Under the pieces are notes generated by a model. The model saw nothing but the letters and a program-made list of their open reading frames with translations, was not told where the DNA came from and made no database searches. A stretch of DNA of 64,000 bases from Actinernus sp. WN-2022 (Eukaryota; Cnidaria; Anthozoa; Actiniaria; Actinernidae), in the NCBI GenBank assembly GCA_030867875.1, contig JAOWCC010000577.1, positions 82,999,740 through 83,063,739 of the forward strand, read 5' to 3'. Shown here one piece after another: positions 42,696-56,476 of this stretch. The position numbers were made by a program, and so were the translations under genes. Each line of letters begins with the position of its first letter. Within the stretch, counting starts at the first letter, position 1.

Positions 42696-44839
42696 CCCAG
42701 GCACCAAAAGCCTGGTAAAAAGCCTGGTAAGCTCGGTTAATCCCGGTTTAACCGGGCTTTAACCGGGCTCACCCTGAAAGGCCGGTTAAGATATGCTTGA
42801 AAAAGTCAGAAATTCCAAGCTTTCCCGGTGACTGCAGTTCAGGAAACCATAAAAGCCTGGTCAACTTGGAGTTGCTGCAGACAGGTTGCATCATTCCAAT
42901 TTTTGACCCGGCTTTCCCGGTGAGCCTGGTACAGTTTAACCGTATAAGCCTGGTAAGCCTGGTGATGAAGTTCCATAAAAAAAATATTTAAGTTTTGACC
43001 CATCTTTCCTGGAGAGCCTGGTCTACTAGAAAACCCTGATTTTGATTATTTTATTGATTGCAATTATTTCAAGTTTTGACCCGGCTTTCCTGGTGAGCCC
43101 GGTACAGTTTAACCGTATAAGCCTGGTAAGCCTGGTACGAAGTTCCATTAATTTCATTCCAATTAATATAAATGAGCCTGTTGAATCCTGGAGTTAGCCC
43201 AGTATACTGGAAAACTGTAAAAGCCTGGTTAACATATATTAGCCCCAAAAAACACTTCTATACTCCAAGTTTTGACTCTGCTTTCCTCAGGAGAGTCTGG
43301 AATACTGGAAAACCAAAAAATGCATGCATTTGAGCTGAGGTTTAAAATGCTGAGATTGAAATGAGAATTTAAAGTTCCACAATTTCCTTCAAGTATTAAA
43401 GCTGTAAAGCCTGGTACAGTAAAAATGGAACTAAAAAGCCAGAACTTAATTGGAATATCTAATTTCACGTACAGACCTTGCTTTCCACGACAACACTATT
43501 AGTACAGGAAAACAACAAAGGCTGAAATTATTATGACTTCTGAGAATATGCCAGATAAGTAAATGCACATTAACTTGTAAAATATCATTTTTGTGTAACT
43601 TTCTCTGGGAGTACCTAATCAAAGTCCAAAAACTTTGACCCCTCAGCAACTATATCGGGTGCATTATGGGTTAACTGTAAAACAGTTAAACTGTTCTATA
43701 TATTTCTTGAACTTCGAATATACTACACAGCAACACAAATCTTCCCCGAGTATAAATATATATGTATATACTACATGTTTAGCCAACCTATAAAAGATAA
43801 TAATCAGTTATTATAAATTTAATTGGTATAACATTTCTTTCGAAGAATAACATGTGCTACTGTTTCATATATCCATGGCATATTTATTGTCCTCAAAACT
43901 TTCCTTGTTTCCAATTTTCTTCCACTTAATATCTAAATCCTTTTAACAATATAGTTTAAAATCTCCTATAAATGGTATTTAATAAATGCAAGAAAAAATA
44001 ATTATTAAAATAGTAAATACTTTTCACCTAAAAAGTCTATTATTACAAATTTACAAAAAGGCGACACTCAAGTCATGAGTCACTGCTTTTCGAGAAATTC
44101 TTATACGATAAGCTGTTAAAGTCACTGCTGGCTACAATATTTTATTAATGCTAATTATTGATAAAAATAAATATGAAAAGTACACTTGTGTTTACCTTAA
44201 TACATCATAATAACCATGTCATGTGTTCTGAACTTCAACTCACAGAAGCGTAGATTTCATAACTTTCTCCGGGAAAGAGGAACTTTGGTGACTGGCTGAA
44301 ACATTATGAGATTTATGCACAAATGAAGTACAAATTACCAGTTGCATGAGTTGGCCGGCAGTATATTTAAACTTCACGTCCACGAGGAAAAACCACGAGG
44401 AACATCATTGCTCAGCTGCGATCGATCGAGTGGACTCGACTTTACATATAATTTCCGCTAGAAACAGCAAAGTCCTGATACAAATCATTGCTGCATGGTT
44501 GCAATGTCAAGGCTTCATGCAACCAGAAAACATATGATATAGGTTGGTGTTAAAGTTTGTGGGTCGTCACAGGAATAAAAGTGAGATTGCATGCATGAGA
44601 ACCAGTTCTGAGTTCTGACAGGCCCAGACTCGGGTGTTAAAATGCCCTTACGTGCAAGGTAGACACAGCAAAACAGTTGAAGAGGAGTTGGTTGCCCAGT
44701 TAATTGACGTACATGTATAAGATTCCTCGAAGACATAGCCAGACCATTTCGCAAATTAATCCTCAGATAAAGCACTGATCCGGCCAGCTCTGGTAAAGTT
44801 CTCAACAACAAACAAAGATGGCGGCCAGGAATAAGCATT

Positions 44840-45275
44840 GCTTATCTAAAGACCGCTGACGTGAATTGTGCGGGCACAGCGCGCCATTTTCCATTTTCAA
44901 AACTAACGACTTCGATTCGGCGTGTCTTGTATATTGTGGCTTCCAAACTGAGCAAAGGGTTTTCAAAACACATGGGCGATAACAACACTATCAAGGTAAG
45001 ATGTGATCATTCAATTGTTGTGGATTGTAACAAGAAAAGGGAATATCGCGCTAAGTTATCATACTTTTAGTTCAGCTGTTGTTTGAACAACGGTTTCGAT
45101 TGTGCCTTGTGGTCTTCATATTTATTTGAAAGCTTTTAACTTGTGACTTATCCATTTTAATGACCAAATCCATACAAAAAGGTTTACCATGTTTATGTAG
45201 AGTGAATCTTTTAGCAAAATGATCGATCAAAATCGCGTATTACTGCCTACTTTTCGAAGAGAGTGAAATGTCTCA
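44840..45275. other. Non-coding stretch of the CCCAGGC element
   Basis: A possible first exon (44861, ending ...NNTIK before a GGTAAGATG donor-like site near 44995) is not supported by any domain, so it is not called as a gene. Confidence 0.25.
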
Positions 45276-45531
45276 CACCTATCAATGTTAGCCCGAGGGA
45301 GGGGGGGGGGGGATTTGACAGCCAGGGCTACCCTGAGGATTGGGATTTTGACAGACGCTGCCTGCCCACGGTGGGGCTATTTATAGCAAACATAAGATGG
45401 GACAGATACAGTACAGGTAATTGATATTTTTGACCAAACGTGTTGTCCCGAGGGTGGGGAATTTGACATTCCTCAGGGAGAAAATGTCAAAACCCCATCC
45501 CCTCCCCCCTCGGGTTTAACATTGATAGGTG
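45276..45531. mobile_element. MITE with CACCTATCAATGTTA ends
   Basis: CACCTATCAATGTTAGCCCGAG at the left and CTCGGGTTTAACATTGATAGGTG at the right, next to G- and C-rich tracts. About 256 bp, no coding content. Confidence 0.8.
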
Positions 45532-45701
45532 CATAAAGACTGGCATTTTAACTGAAATTTCACTTTATACAGCAAAAGGGAAAATTTCTTTTTTAGAATT
45601 GAAATTGCATACATAAATTATGTAATAATAAATTATTTGCAATTCAAACAAATTCAGTCAATACTTTAAAATTATTCAAGTTTTCGTTTCTGTAAATTCG
45701 T

Positions 45702-48700
45702 CAGTCTCGTACCCAGAGCTCATCTCACAGAGAGAGCTCTGGTAACAACCATTTTTGGTCCTTGCTGATTGGCTAAAATGGTAACGCATGCGTAGGTATC
45801 ATTTTTCGAAAACGAGGAACTGAAGTCGATTTCCGGTGAAAATAAATCCACTCGTACAAAAAGGAAGCCATGAAAAATCGATAGTCCCAGGATGGCAGAA
45901 GATATGAGGAGCGTTTGGAACAGTCGAAACCCAAGTTCTCCTTCCACCAGTCTACTCAGTACAAGGAAAAAGATGGGAACTCCGGCATAAAGCCATAAAA
46001 TAGCCGACGATGCAGTCGGGACCAAGGCAGAAATACTGCAAAGGTTAGCAGAACTGATTTTCACTATAAATGTTTTTTTTTGGGGGAAAATAAGCTGGAA
46101 CTTCTTGGGCAAGCTGCATATTATTTAAGCTTACTGATTTATATAACTATGAGCAAGCTCGATTGCCTTCGAGCCAGAAAATCACAGCTTAATTTATATG
46201 GAGTCAATGACCTATAAATCATGCTAAAAACAACACCCAAACGTAGAAGTGTCTATATATGGCTGCATTGCACGTGTATTTCAGTAGGATTTCTATAAAT
46301 AAATATGCAGCTACCAAAACATGTATTAATTGACATATGAAATTCCCCTGAATGAACACTGCACTGGAAATTAACACAAGTCATTTTTGGGAAAGTGGAT
46401 AAGTTAAATTTATTTAGGAATAACCACTACATTAACCTCTCTCCCAAGATTGAAAAGAAAACATGTTTCTAAATACTATTATTATAACTGTAATACAAGT
46501 TTCTGAATAACTACCTGTCTGGCTAATAATGTACCAATCAAATTATTGAAACAACACTATAGCGATACTTCGTGTTGATAAACATTACAATTATTATGCT
46601 AATGTACCAACCATGGTTTCAAAAGGCCACTTTGTGTCAGGAACCAATGGATCTCTGGTTGGCACATTAATGACAATGGATGATGTGGCAGTAAGTATCA
46701 CTATATTTATTAAGATTGTGAAGTACAGTGATTGTAATATATTGTTTAACTTTTTTTTCTGCTGTTTTCTTTGAGAATTTGATTATTTAAATCTGAAAGG
46801 ATTAATACAACTGGAACCTACAAACATTAATAAATTATTGACCTGTCAATGTTAATAAGTAATTGCAGTTGTAATCACATGGTTTGGACATTGAACGAGG
46901 GAGTGAGGGGTTTCTATTCAATTAGTTGATAGCCCTGTAAAGGGCAGATCGTGTCAATGCCATGTGCTTTTTCTGATCTAGTATTATGTCGTCGTTATTT
47001 TTCTACCAACCATCTGTTCCTAATAATGATTTTGTACTTTAAAACTGGTGGTGACAGCACAAAGTTGGTCATGTAGTTAACTGTTATAATAATGCGGACT
47101 ACATGTATATGTAATATTCTAATACATTTTAAATCTTATTTTGCAGACAACGAGATTGAATGTCCTGTAAATATATTTCTCAGACTCATGAATAATTAAT
47201 GAGGGAAGCAGCAAATACCAGCGATGCATTTCATGTGCATGAGGTTTCATACCTGGTAAAGGCTGTATGGCACCATAGTTAATAGAGTGGAATGGTTATG
47301 AAACCCGGCAAACTTCAAAGGGGCTAACAAATGCGCTGAGATTTATGTTGGAAGGGGGCAAGACAAAAGATTGTGCAGGGTCATAGTTCATTAGCGTCCC
47401 CTGAACGACTGAACTCACACGTTTCTATTAGCTGATTGATTAACACATTGGAATTTCTATTGTGTTTTGTGCAGGGTCACGGTTGAAAAAAGCTAAGAAA
47501 GACATATAACAAAGAAGGTCGCTGGGTTTCATAACCATTCCACTCTATTAACTATGATGGCACTGACTTGTCACATGCATCAATTGTTGAATCTTGATAT
47601 CCAATCCAAAATGACAGTCTGATCAAGATCACTAGTACTAGCGTTTCTTGATATCCAATGAAATGCCAGATCAAGGTTCAAACACTAATTAGGACACTTG
47701 AATTTTGACTTCCAGTAAGCTATAATATTACAATGTAAGTAGGACTTTACATGAAGGGAAGTAAAGAACAAGATGGAAATAAAAATAAGCATCTAGAGTG
47801 TGGCTCAAACCATCGTCCTTGTGATTTATACTCCTGACTGCTAGCTTCTGCCGTGCCTACTACACTATCAGACCATTATTTTGTTGAAATGACCATGAGA
47901 AAATATAATTGAAGGGGTTTGCAAGAACAGCATAAGAGACTTTTGATCAAGTTCTAAATTATCTCAGAAAACAAAGAACATCAAAACTAATTTGGAATTT
48001 TATCAGAAGTCAATTATGTTATTCTTGCATGGACCCCTTCAATTGTCAATAATATTGTAAGCAACAAGGCAAATACTTCCTAATGATTTATGAATACAGC
48101 CTGGAGACAAATCACAAAACGAATAAAATCTCGGCAAATAGTGGGTAAAAACAATTGAAACTTTGCACATATGTAGTACTAAAGAAAATACACATCACTG
48201 TGGAACTTATGTTGCCATGGAAACACTTGGCCCCAGGCTCCTTTCACCTTGAAGATAAAATTACAATTTTGTTACTGTTCAGAAAATAATTAAGTGCTTA
48301 AACCACTCGCATACAATGCCTACAATGTTCCAAGTCTTCTGATGTGGCCACAGCAGAAAATTGTGTTTAACAAAGGAGAAATTTTAATTCTTGGGATCAA
48401 TAACAGTTAAACAGCAAAATACTGGTAAACAATACTTCCTAATGACCCAAGAATACAGGTATTGTCATTCGACGTATGAAAAGTGATTGCATCAGTTTGA
48501 TCAGGGGTTCCAAACCTCGGAAACAACAAATCCATCAGGGCTACAGCCCTTGGGATTAATTGTTTCTTGGCAACTATTTGGAACCCTTGATCTAACACTG
48601 AAATGAGTGTTCGAAATAGTATCTCAAAGTAATCAAAATTGGCTCAGATCTATGGATGATAACATTGGTTCTCATCTTGTTGACAGTATTCAGATGGCTA

Positions 48701-50336
48701 AAAGCCAAGCCTGATCTACCTGTATGACAAAGAGTAATTCACTAACTTGGATAGACACTAGATTTTTTAGTTTGTAATAGATACCGAGCAAGTGGCCATA
48801 TTTTATCAGATTTACAAACTTGAGCCAGAGTATATGGTTTATAATTATTAAAATCACAGCAAGTTTATGTAAATCAAGATGAATCTGTATTAGATTTACA
48901 ACTACTCAGTAAACAAGTGTTGAAGTCCAAGTGCCAAAACAACTCGAAACATTAATTTTCTTTGTTTTCCTTCATTAATTATTAACAAGTTTTATAATAA
49001 TAATTTACGGTATTACTTTTGCAACTTACTCTGATATTCAGATACTGGATGCTTATTCTTGTTATAAGGCTTGACAGGTACTGGTAATCATTCATCATAC
49101 AGTTCTTTTCATCTTGTATTATTAAGGGTCATAGACAAATTTTAAAAATATTACTGTCATTTGGATGTTAAGCCCTGCTCCCCCCTTAACATACACTTCA
49201 TATAAAATTGTGTAATAAGGTTATTCCTAAAGTTCCGAAAAAAAATATTTTTAATGCCCAGGCCAATACCCTTCCTCCCCAGATGGTATTTTTTGTTATT
49301 ATTTGTTGATGACCCCTAAGTACTAGAGAAACTCAGTTTTCAAGTGATATTTTGAGTAGAGGGGGTTATTCTGCAACTAAGCCATTGATTCAAGGCCCAG
49401 GTTTAACGGTAGACAAAAATCCAGCAAGACACTGCAAAATATTCATGTTGATAATAAAAATAAGTCACCACCAGAACTGTGAAATACACAATGCTTGAAA
49501 TTCAAAGGTTTGTTTCTTTTTCTACCCACATCCAATAGTGTACAGTACCAATCAGTTTCAACAAGAAAATCAAATTCTAATCTAAATATGAATGCTGTGT
49601 ATAAGTTTAAATATAAAGTATTAAGCCTCAGCCTGAAATCTGCTGAAATACAGCAGAGTGGACCCTTGGAACGAGCTGAGAAGGCAGCTGTACCTACATA
49701 ATTTTCAGGCTAAGAGTAAGACTACTCAGTAGTACTGATAAGCTGATCTGTGATCATGACCGTCCAAGAATTGGCCTCGTCGATAAAATTCCTTATTGCC
49801 TTTGATTGTTGATTGATCATCACTGCATGGTAATCAGGAGTTCACTTATATGTATCTGGTCCGCCGTTGTATAGCATCCAAAGACAAAGGGGATATAAAC
49901 GACTGTTCAAAGCTGTATAAAAGCTGCACTGCAGTCGAACTCGGAGACAATTGCAGACGCCAGAAGCTGGTAAACAAGTGGTTTCTGTATCCCGTAGCGG
50001 TAGGAAAAACACAAAGACAGTCCTTACGCTCCTGTGCAACCACAGAAATAGCTTGAACTTATTCAGAACAGAGTTCTACGTTGATATTTCTCTTTTCTTT
50101 ACATTCGGTGGCTTCACCAATCTCAATCCGCCATTTTCGATGAGCCTCTCTGTACTTCGGCCAGCATGCCCTATGCGCGAACTTATTATTTACATGACAA
50201 GTAACAATTATCCAATCACGGTTAAGTATTTCGATAGATTCTTACGCATGTGTTATCATTTCAGCCAATCAGCAAGGACCAAAAAATGGCTGTTACCAGA
50301 GCTCTCTCTGTGAGATGAGCTCTGGGAACGAGACTG
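45702..50336. mobile_element. 4.6 kb DNA transposon with ~95 bp ends and a 9 bp target duplication
   Basis: CAGTCTCGTACCCAGAGCTC and the inverted GAGCTCTGGGAACGAGACTG, with similarity over about 95 bp. TAAATTCGT at 45693-45701 and 50337-50345 is a perfect 9 bp target duplication, which fits MULE-like or similar superfamilies. No transposase was recognised; minus-strand ORFs near the left end are just terminal sequence. Nested in the CCCAGGC element and containing a MITE. Confidence 0.85.
47278..47552. mobile_element. MITE with 28 bp ends, copy 2
   Basis: Ends as in 12777-13053, TA-flanked, same interior with small differences (an ATGCGCTGAG block replaces GGCGCTGCG). Lies in the 4.6 kb element. 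Confidence 0.85.
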
Positions 50337-50959
50337 TAAATTCGTGGACATTGTGAAGTTGCACTTTGTGCATGTGAAATTTCACTTTATAGCTAGGCCT
50401 AGGAGAAATAACATTTCACCTTCAAAACTTGACAAAAGTTAAATTTCACTTTTTAAGGGATAAATTATTTTAGTTCACCACATTACAATATTTTCGAAAT
50501 GTATGTGTAGAAATAGAATACTATACAAATTTGGAAAATAACTGTTGCTATGTATATTGTCATCCCTCATATTTAGTAAACTATAACATCTAACTGTCTT
50601 CTATTATAGGCACAGCACTTTATGTCACTTAATGACTTGCAAGTGCTTGAACAGGAAGAGGTCTATCAATTGCAGATCAAATCAAGAACATGAGCTGCAT
50701 GTAGAAATTATGTGCGGATTCAGTTTTAGTGAGCCAGTGCACTATGAGGCTATGAAATCTAATTGACATTAAATAATTTATAATAGCAAGTTTATTATTA
50801 TTATATTTTTAAAATAGTTTGCAATTATTTTAATTCTGCCATGTTATATGGTAGAGGTCTTTTATTAGATTTTATGTTACCAGACTGTAGCCAGGTGTTT
50901 GATAAATCATACCAGAACAGCTTATAACCAGGATTTTATCGTGTATTATATAAAAGTAG

Positions 50960-51290
50960 CCTGCTTTAACCAGGATTTTACCAGGGTTACCCAGCTTTAA
51001 CCAGGGTTTTACCGGGCTTACCGAGCTTTAACCAGGGATTTACCGGGCTTACCGAGCTTTAACCAGGGTTTTACCGGGCTTACCGAGCCTTAACCAGGGT
51101 TTTACCGGGCTTACCGAGCTTTAACCAGGGTTTTACCGGGCTTACCGAGCCTTAACCAGGGTTTTACCGGGCTTACCGAGCTTTAACCAGGGTTTTACCG
51201 AGCTTTAACCAGGGTTTTACCGGGCTTACCGAGCTTTAGCCAGGGTTTTACCGGGCTTACCGAGCTTTAACCAGGGTTTTACCTAGCCTG
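50960..51290. repeat. ~31 bp tandem array at the right end of the CCCAGGC element
   Basis: The unit ACCGGGCTTACCGAGCTTTAACCAGGGTTTT-like repeats about eight to ten times with small variation. Its motifs resemble the terminal ones, so the array may be a transposase-binding subterminal array. Confidence 0.75.
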
Positions 51291-51957
51291 GGAAACCAGC
51301 CGACTCTTATCGCTCCCCACTCGCGAAAGAGACGTCTGGGAAGTGAGACAGAAAATGCCATACTGATGACGTAGCAGATAGCCGTTTCACGATGCATAAA
51401 TTCGTTGCAATTCTCAGAAGCCGAATCCGATCACAGGAAACCTAAGCTCTGTACGTTTGTGTTTTAAATTATAAGGGTTTGTATGATATTTTTAACGAGT
51501 ATTTGGTTGTATCCGTTAGGCCAGAAATACTGAAATAAAATCAATGAAAACTCCCCTGAAGTCTTTATCTGTTCTTCATTGGGTTCTGTATGCAATTTCA
51601 GCGAATTCTGTTGAATTTTTACCCCTCGTCCTCTCCAAATGAAATTGCATACAGTTAACCCCGGTAACCCCGGTAAATTTCTCATTGGGTAAAGCCTGGT
51701 AAAGCCCGGTAAACTTACCGGGCTACCCCGGTATTTTAACCAAGCTTTAACCCCGGTAAACCCCGAAATTACCGGGCTTTTGGTGCCTGGGTATCTGCGT
51801 CATTAAATTTAGTCAGGAGTCTACCTGCTCCAAAGACCAATTTTCCTATTTCAAGTTTACCAATTTCAATTCTAAGGATACATATGATTTGGTGTTTTCG
51901 TATCAAGTAACTCAATAGATATTATATTCATGTGACCTATGCTTTGAATATAATGCA

Positions 51958-54900
51958 GGCTGTAATATAACCTGCGAACAGCATCCCCTACTTGAGGGAT
52001 AACGGCGATTTAATAGTTTCCGTTTCTCCCCATGTAGGGTCTGCGACTCGTAGTCCAATTTTTTGGGAATTAGCTATTTATGCATAACGAAGTCAAAACA
52101 AGATGGCGATTGAAATGAAATTTCTAGTGTAAAGTCCGTCGCTGAGGAAATTTCTCTTAACTTTGGAATCCCATCTCTCAAATGTGAACAGCTTAATGTT
52201 TTATGTAACTTTATTCGTGGGAAAGATATCTTCGTGAGCCTTTCAACAGGCTCAGGAAGGTCACGGATATTTTCAACTGGCGGCCCCTTCAAACCAACTC
52301 GTGGCCAGGTTCGGGCTTTTGGAAGAAAAATACATTAGTCATAGAAGTTACTCCGCTTGTTGCCCTCGTGAAGGATCAAGTAAAGCGCTTTCATAGTCAT
52401 GGATTTAGGGTGAATATTTCAGCAGGGATTTTAATTGTCTGAACAGAGATTGTAACCGATTCACTCATTCAGCTCCATCGGTACAAACAAAACTGTCAAA
52501 ACTCCAAAAGCAATAATAAAATAAAAAGAAGTCTAAAACTTGAATATTGATTAATAAACGTAATTTATAGTTAAGCTCGGTACGAACCACTATATTCTTG
52601 GGAGGGAGAGAGGGAGAAACATAGCAGAACTAAACAAATGCTTGATCATTACTTCGATCCCTGTTATACTCCTATGTATAAACAATAAATAAAGACATAC
52701 AAATTATATGAACTTGTGACAGTTCTTGTTCTAGTTCTATATCAACCTCAGGAGAAATAAACAAGACCTTTAAAAATATAAATAACTGCCATTCTATGTT
52801 GTGCGCAGGCCAGAGGGTATGGTTTTTGAGCTGTTTTTGTCTGAAATTGGAGTTATTCATTTTGCCTTTTAGTCTGGAATATGATATGAATTTGAAAGTG
52901 AAGTATAAATGAGACCGCAACATCAATCTTCAATATATATTGAGTAAGACAACAAACCATCATTGGTTGAAATATGCTTTAAAGCAGATGCTGGAACACA
53001 TTTATTTTCAGTGATTTTCATATAAACTGACAACCCTAGTACACATGTGGGAATAAAAGTAAATGTGCAAAAATGACCAACAAACTGTGTGCAGGAAAAG
53101 GAAAATATTGCACATCCTTTCAATTACGCATTAAGCTAATGGAGGGGAAATCATCTGTTGGTCTGAAATAGGGTCAGGGTTTTGAAATCTGTGTGCCACA
53201 CCCCAACCAGGGGGTACCAGTACCCATCATGAAAAAAAGATTCCCTTCGTTCAACAGCCTTTGACCTGACATACATGTACCTAACCTATTTTCAGAATTC
53301 TCACCCAAAATTCCTGAGAGTATTCGCCCAGGTTATCAATGCATTTAAACAGAATCGGGAGAACAAGTTGGGTGACTGGACTCTTGCAATGGGTGGGAAT
53401 AGAGTGTAGCAGTCTTTATGAAAAGAAAAGAAAATTAAGGCGATGAATTGATGAGTTTTATACACGGTAATGGTTCAGGAAAGGTCACACTTTCACCATT
53501 TCAAACAATCCTAGAACATAGAGTATTCTCTGTAAGCCAAAATGTTATTTGCAGAAGTACTCAAAACTTTCAATGATTCATATGTATAAAAATTGTAAAA
53601 GGGGTTACGTTAGGGGCACTTTAAGCTTTTCCTTCAATTTTCCCAGCTAAAATAAATTGGATCACCAAACGATACCATGCAGATACTGAAATAGCATATA
53701 TATTGATTAAGGTGGTGCGACCTAAAAAAATATTATTCTAAATAAAATAAATAAACCATTCTTTTATATTATAGTAGCTATGGACTGATTATTGCTGCTT
53801 ACAGCTCTGGACCTGGTTTTTTACTCCTCGCACACTACTCACTACATTAACTGTTTTGGACATATACAAAACTCGACTCACATGTTGATGTTTACAGAGA
53901 GAGGAAAACCAGAGAATTGGATAATGATAAGGAATCGACAACAAACCTAACTCTCATACGGTGCTCCAGCCAGGAATAGAACCCAGGCTGCAGCAGCGAG
54001 AGGAGAGCGTTTTACTACTGCATGTGCAAATTAACCTGCATCCCATTCTCTGTTTTTGCTTTTGATAAAATACAACTTGTATAGTTCACATGCATCATGA
54101 GTTTGTTTGTGTGGCTGTTGACTCGTTACCGATTGCCATGGTAACCATGGAATTTGCACAGTTCAACCCCTGCTAAAAGGGAACTTTATAATAAATAAAT
54201 GAGATTTGCAAGTGGTGCATACATGGCTAGTTCTGCTCTAGATCAAATTCTAATATAAAAGATTTTTGCACTATCTTATATTTTTTTGCAATAATTATAT
54301 TTGGGTATCAACCACCAACATGGTAACTGAACACAGGGAGCTCTAACTTAAAACTACAGTCCTGTCGACGGCCTGTATGTCTTCTCGTATATATAAGTTA
54401 GAACTCCATGTGAAATGACTTTGAATAATGTTACTTTAAAACAATATTAATACAGTTGCATGTGAATAGCTGACAAGCAGTACCTGCATGTACCCAGAAC
54501 ATTCCATCTACATGACAAAAATAATGGGTATCTTGCCAAACAAATTGGTACGCATACCGAACACATACCATACACGTTTAATACGTAACTACTATTATAT
54601 TTGTAACTTTTATGCTTACTTAGTATTCCATGTATTCCATTTAGTTAGCTTTTCTTTTTACAGGGCCACTCGGTGACGAGAGCACCCTTTTATGCATGCT
54701 TGTTGTGTAAATTGAAAGCATAACACGAATTAGAATACAAAAATAACATGTATTTATTTATTCATTATTAAAGAGCACATACAGGCCAATCAAGGCACAT
54801 AACTAGTACACCATGTTCTTTAACTAGTACACCATGTTCTTTACAGTATTGCCAATTAAAATAACCGGAGGTCTTGATTAACAATGTTGTTTGGAGATTG

Positions 54901-55613
54901 GAGAAAAATGGTTTTTAATTTTACATAGAAGTAATGAAGCATTTGTTTAATTCTGCTATGTTTCTCATCCTCTCTCCCTCCCAAGAATATAGTGGTTCGT
55001 ACCGAGCTTAACTATAAATTACATTTATTAATCAATATTATTTTTTTGGCTTTTGGAGTTTTGACAGTTTTGTTTGTACCGATGGAGCTGAATGAGTGCA
55101 TCGGTTTAAATCTCTGTTCAGACAATTAAAATCCCTGCTCAAATATTCATCTTAAATCCATGACTATGTAAGCGCTTCACTTTAGCCTTCATGAGGGCAA
55201 CAAGCGGAGTAACTTCAATGACAAATGCATTTTTCTTCCAAAAGCCTGAACCAGGCCGCGAGTTGGTTTGAAGGGGCCTCCAGTTGAAAATATCAGTGAC
55301 CTTCCTGAGCCTGTTGGAAGGCTCACAAACACATCTTACCCACGAATAAAGTTACATAAAACATTAAGCTGTTCAAATCTGATATAAATTTCCTCAGCGA
55401 CGGTCTTTACACTTCGAAATCAGTCTCATTTCAATCGCCATTTGTTTTGACTTCGTTATGCATAAATAGCTAATTACCAAAAATTTGGAAGTCACGTCAC
55501 GGACACTGTTATGGGCTCTGAATTGTAGATAGACACTACATGGGGAGAAACGGAATTAAACGATGAAATCGCCGTTCTCCCTCAAGTAGGGGATGCTGTC
55601 CGCAGGCTAGCTG
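51958..55613. mobile_element. 3.66 kb element with ~650 bp inverted arms
   Basis: Left arm (51958-52617) and right arm (54967-55613) are inverted, beginning with GCATCCCCTACTTGAGGG and containing ATTAGCTATTTATGCATAAC and GAGCCT.TCAACAGGCTCA-like phrases. The interior (52618-54966) has no recognisable gene. The right arm is shared with the copy at 60753-60985. There is a 24 bp direct duplication at about 54797-54844 (ACTAGTACACCATGTTCTTT). Target duplication not found. Confidence 0.65.
53760..54035 (-). repeat. Possible tRNA-derived SINE fragment
   Basis: On the minus strand a box B-like GGGTTCTATTCC follows TCTCGCTGCTGCAGCCT. It lies inside the inverted-arm element. No tail or duplication was identified. 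Weak. Confidence 0.3.
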
Positions 55614-55727
55614 TAACATAGTATTAGTTAGAAAAGTCACATGACAGGAACTCGACTGGGTATATAAAGCTTCAAGCATAAGGTATATGTCGTACCATTG
55701 GGAGTTTGCCTAAAGCTGTTCACGTTT

Positions 55728-56194
55728 AAAGTGCCTATGAAGCTTGCTTATTTTTTATTTTAGATATCAATTCCACATCAAGTGAATAGTAGAATGGTAC
55801 AATATGTCTTGCTTTGAATGCTGTGCCGCTGAGATAAGGAGGTTTTAATATCCAAAATGCTAATTACATGACGTCAGTGGAGGTATCTACAATCACTTCT
55901 TAGTGGTCGTGAATGGGCGTTTCTACCGATATAGGAAAACAAATTTCTAACATCATTTTATTTCAATCATGGGTATACCACTGATATTTTTTAAAATTTG
56001 TTTAATTGTAACAAAAAAATTGTATAATAATTTATGCCTCCCCTGACGTCATGTATATAATTAGCATTTTGGATATTAAAACCTCCTTAACTCAGCGGCA
56101 CAGCATTCAAAGCAAGATATATTGTACCATTCCACTATTCACTTGATGTAGAATTGATATCTGAAATAAAAAAAATGAGCTTCATAGGCACTTT
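55728..56194. mobile_element. MITE with ~155 bp inverted arms in copy A
   Basis: AAAGTGCCTATGAAGCTT and AGCTTCATAGGCACTTT ends. The arms include AGGAGGTTTTAATATCCAAA and its complement. Copy B lacks it, so this insertion is younger than the duplication. Confidence 0.85.
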
Positions 56195-56338
56195 CAACAA
56201 ATGTTGTCCTTATTAAAATAGGACAATGAAAGCTTTTTCCTCGTTCTCATAATCGAAGTGAAAGTTCAGTATAGGACGAGTAAACTATTTTGACACTTAA
56301 ATACGACTTATCTGGTGAATATCTTCTTATCACTTCAG

Positions 56339-56476
56339 TTGATTATTCCGGGTGTGACTGGAGTGGATGGTCAAGCTGCTCTGCAACATGTGGACAGGGA
56401 ATTACACATCGACGTAGAAGTTGCAATTTCGGACTAAGCAGACAAGCAAGGCACTGTAACGTCCGGCGCTGTCTAG
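56339..56476 (+). pseudogene. Thrombospondin type 1 exon, copy A (decayed)
   Basis: A TSP1 repeat exon: WSGWSSCSATCGQGITHRRRSC with the WxxW and CxxC cores, but a GSC cysteine is missing and the donor is TTAAGA instead of GTAAGA. An acceptor (CACTTCAG, ending 56338) is present. TSP1 exons are extracellular adhesion modules; the parent gene is not visible here. It looks non-functional. Confidence 0.8.

Larger units (their letters stand above)
42696..51791. mobile_element. CCCAGGC-family element, copy 2, with nested insertions
   Basis: CCCAGGCACCAAAAGCCTGG at the left and CTTTTGGTGCCTGGG at the right, matching the ends of 11521-16563. Subtracting the nested 4635 bp element plus its duplication leaves about 4.45 kb, close to copy 1. 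The left 500 bp repeats phrases of the type AGCCTGGTAAG; the right end has a ~31 bp tandem array. No transposase was found. The target duplication is unclear. Confidence 0.75.

Noticed and set aside
44861..45070. First exon ending at a GTAAGATG donor
   Set aside because: No domain, no partner exon, and it lies inside a non-autonomous element.
45720..46112. 130-residue minus-strand ORF
   Set aside because: It overlaps the terminal repeat of the 4.6 kb element and has no domain; ordinary sequence in an AT-rich element.
47770..47880. Possible reverse tRNA-like SINE
   Set aside because: Only a weak box-like sequence; no tail or duplication.
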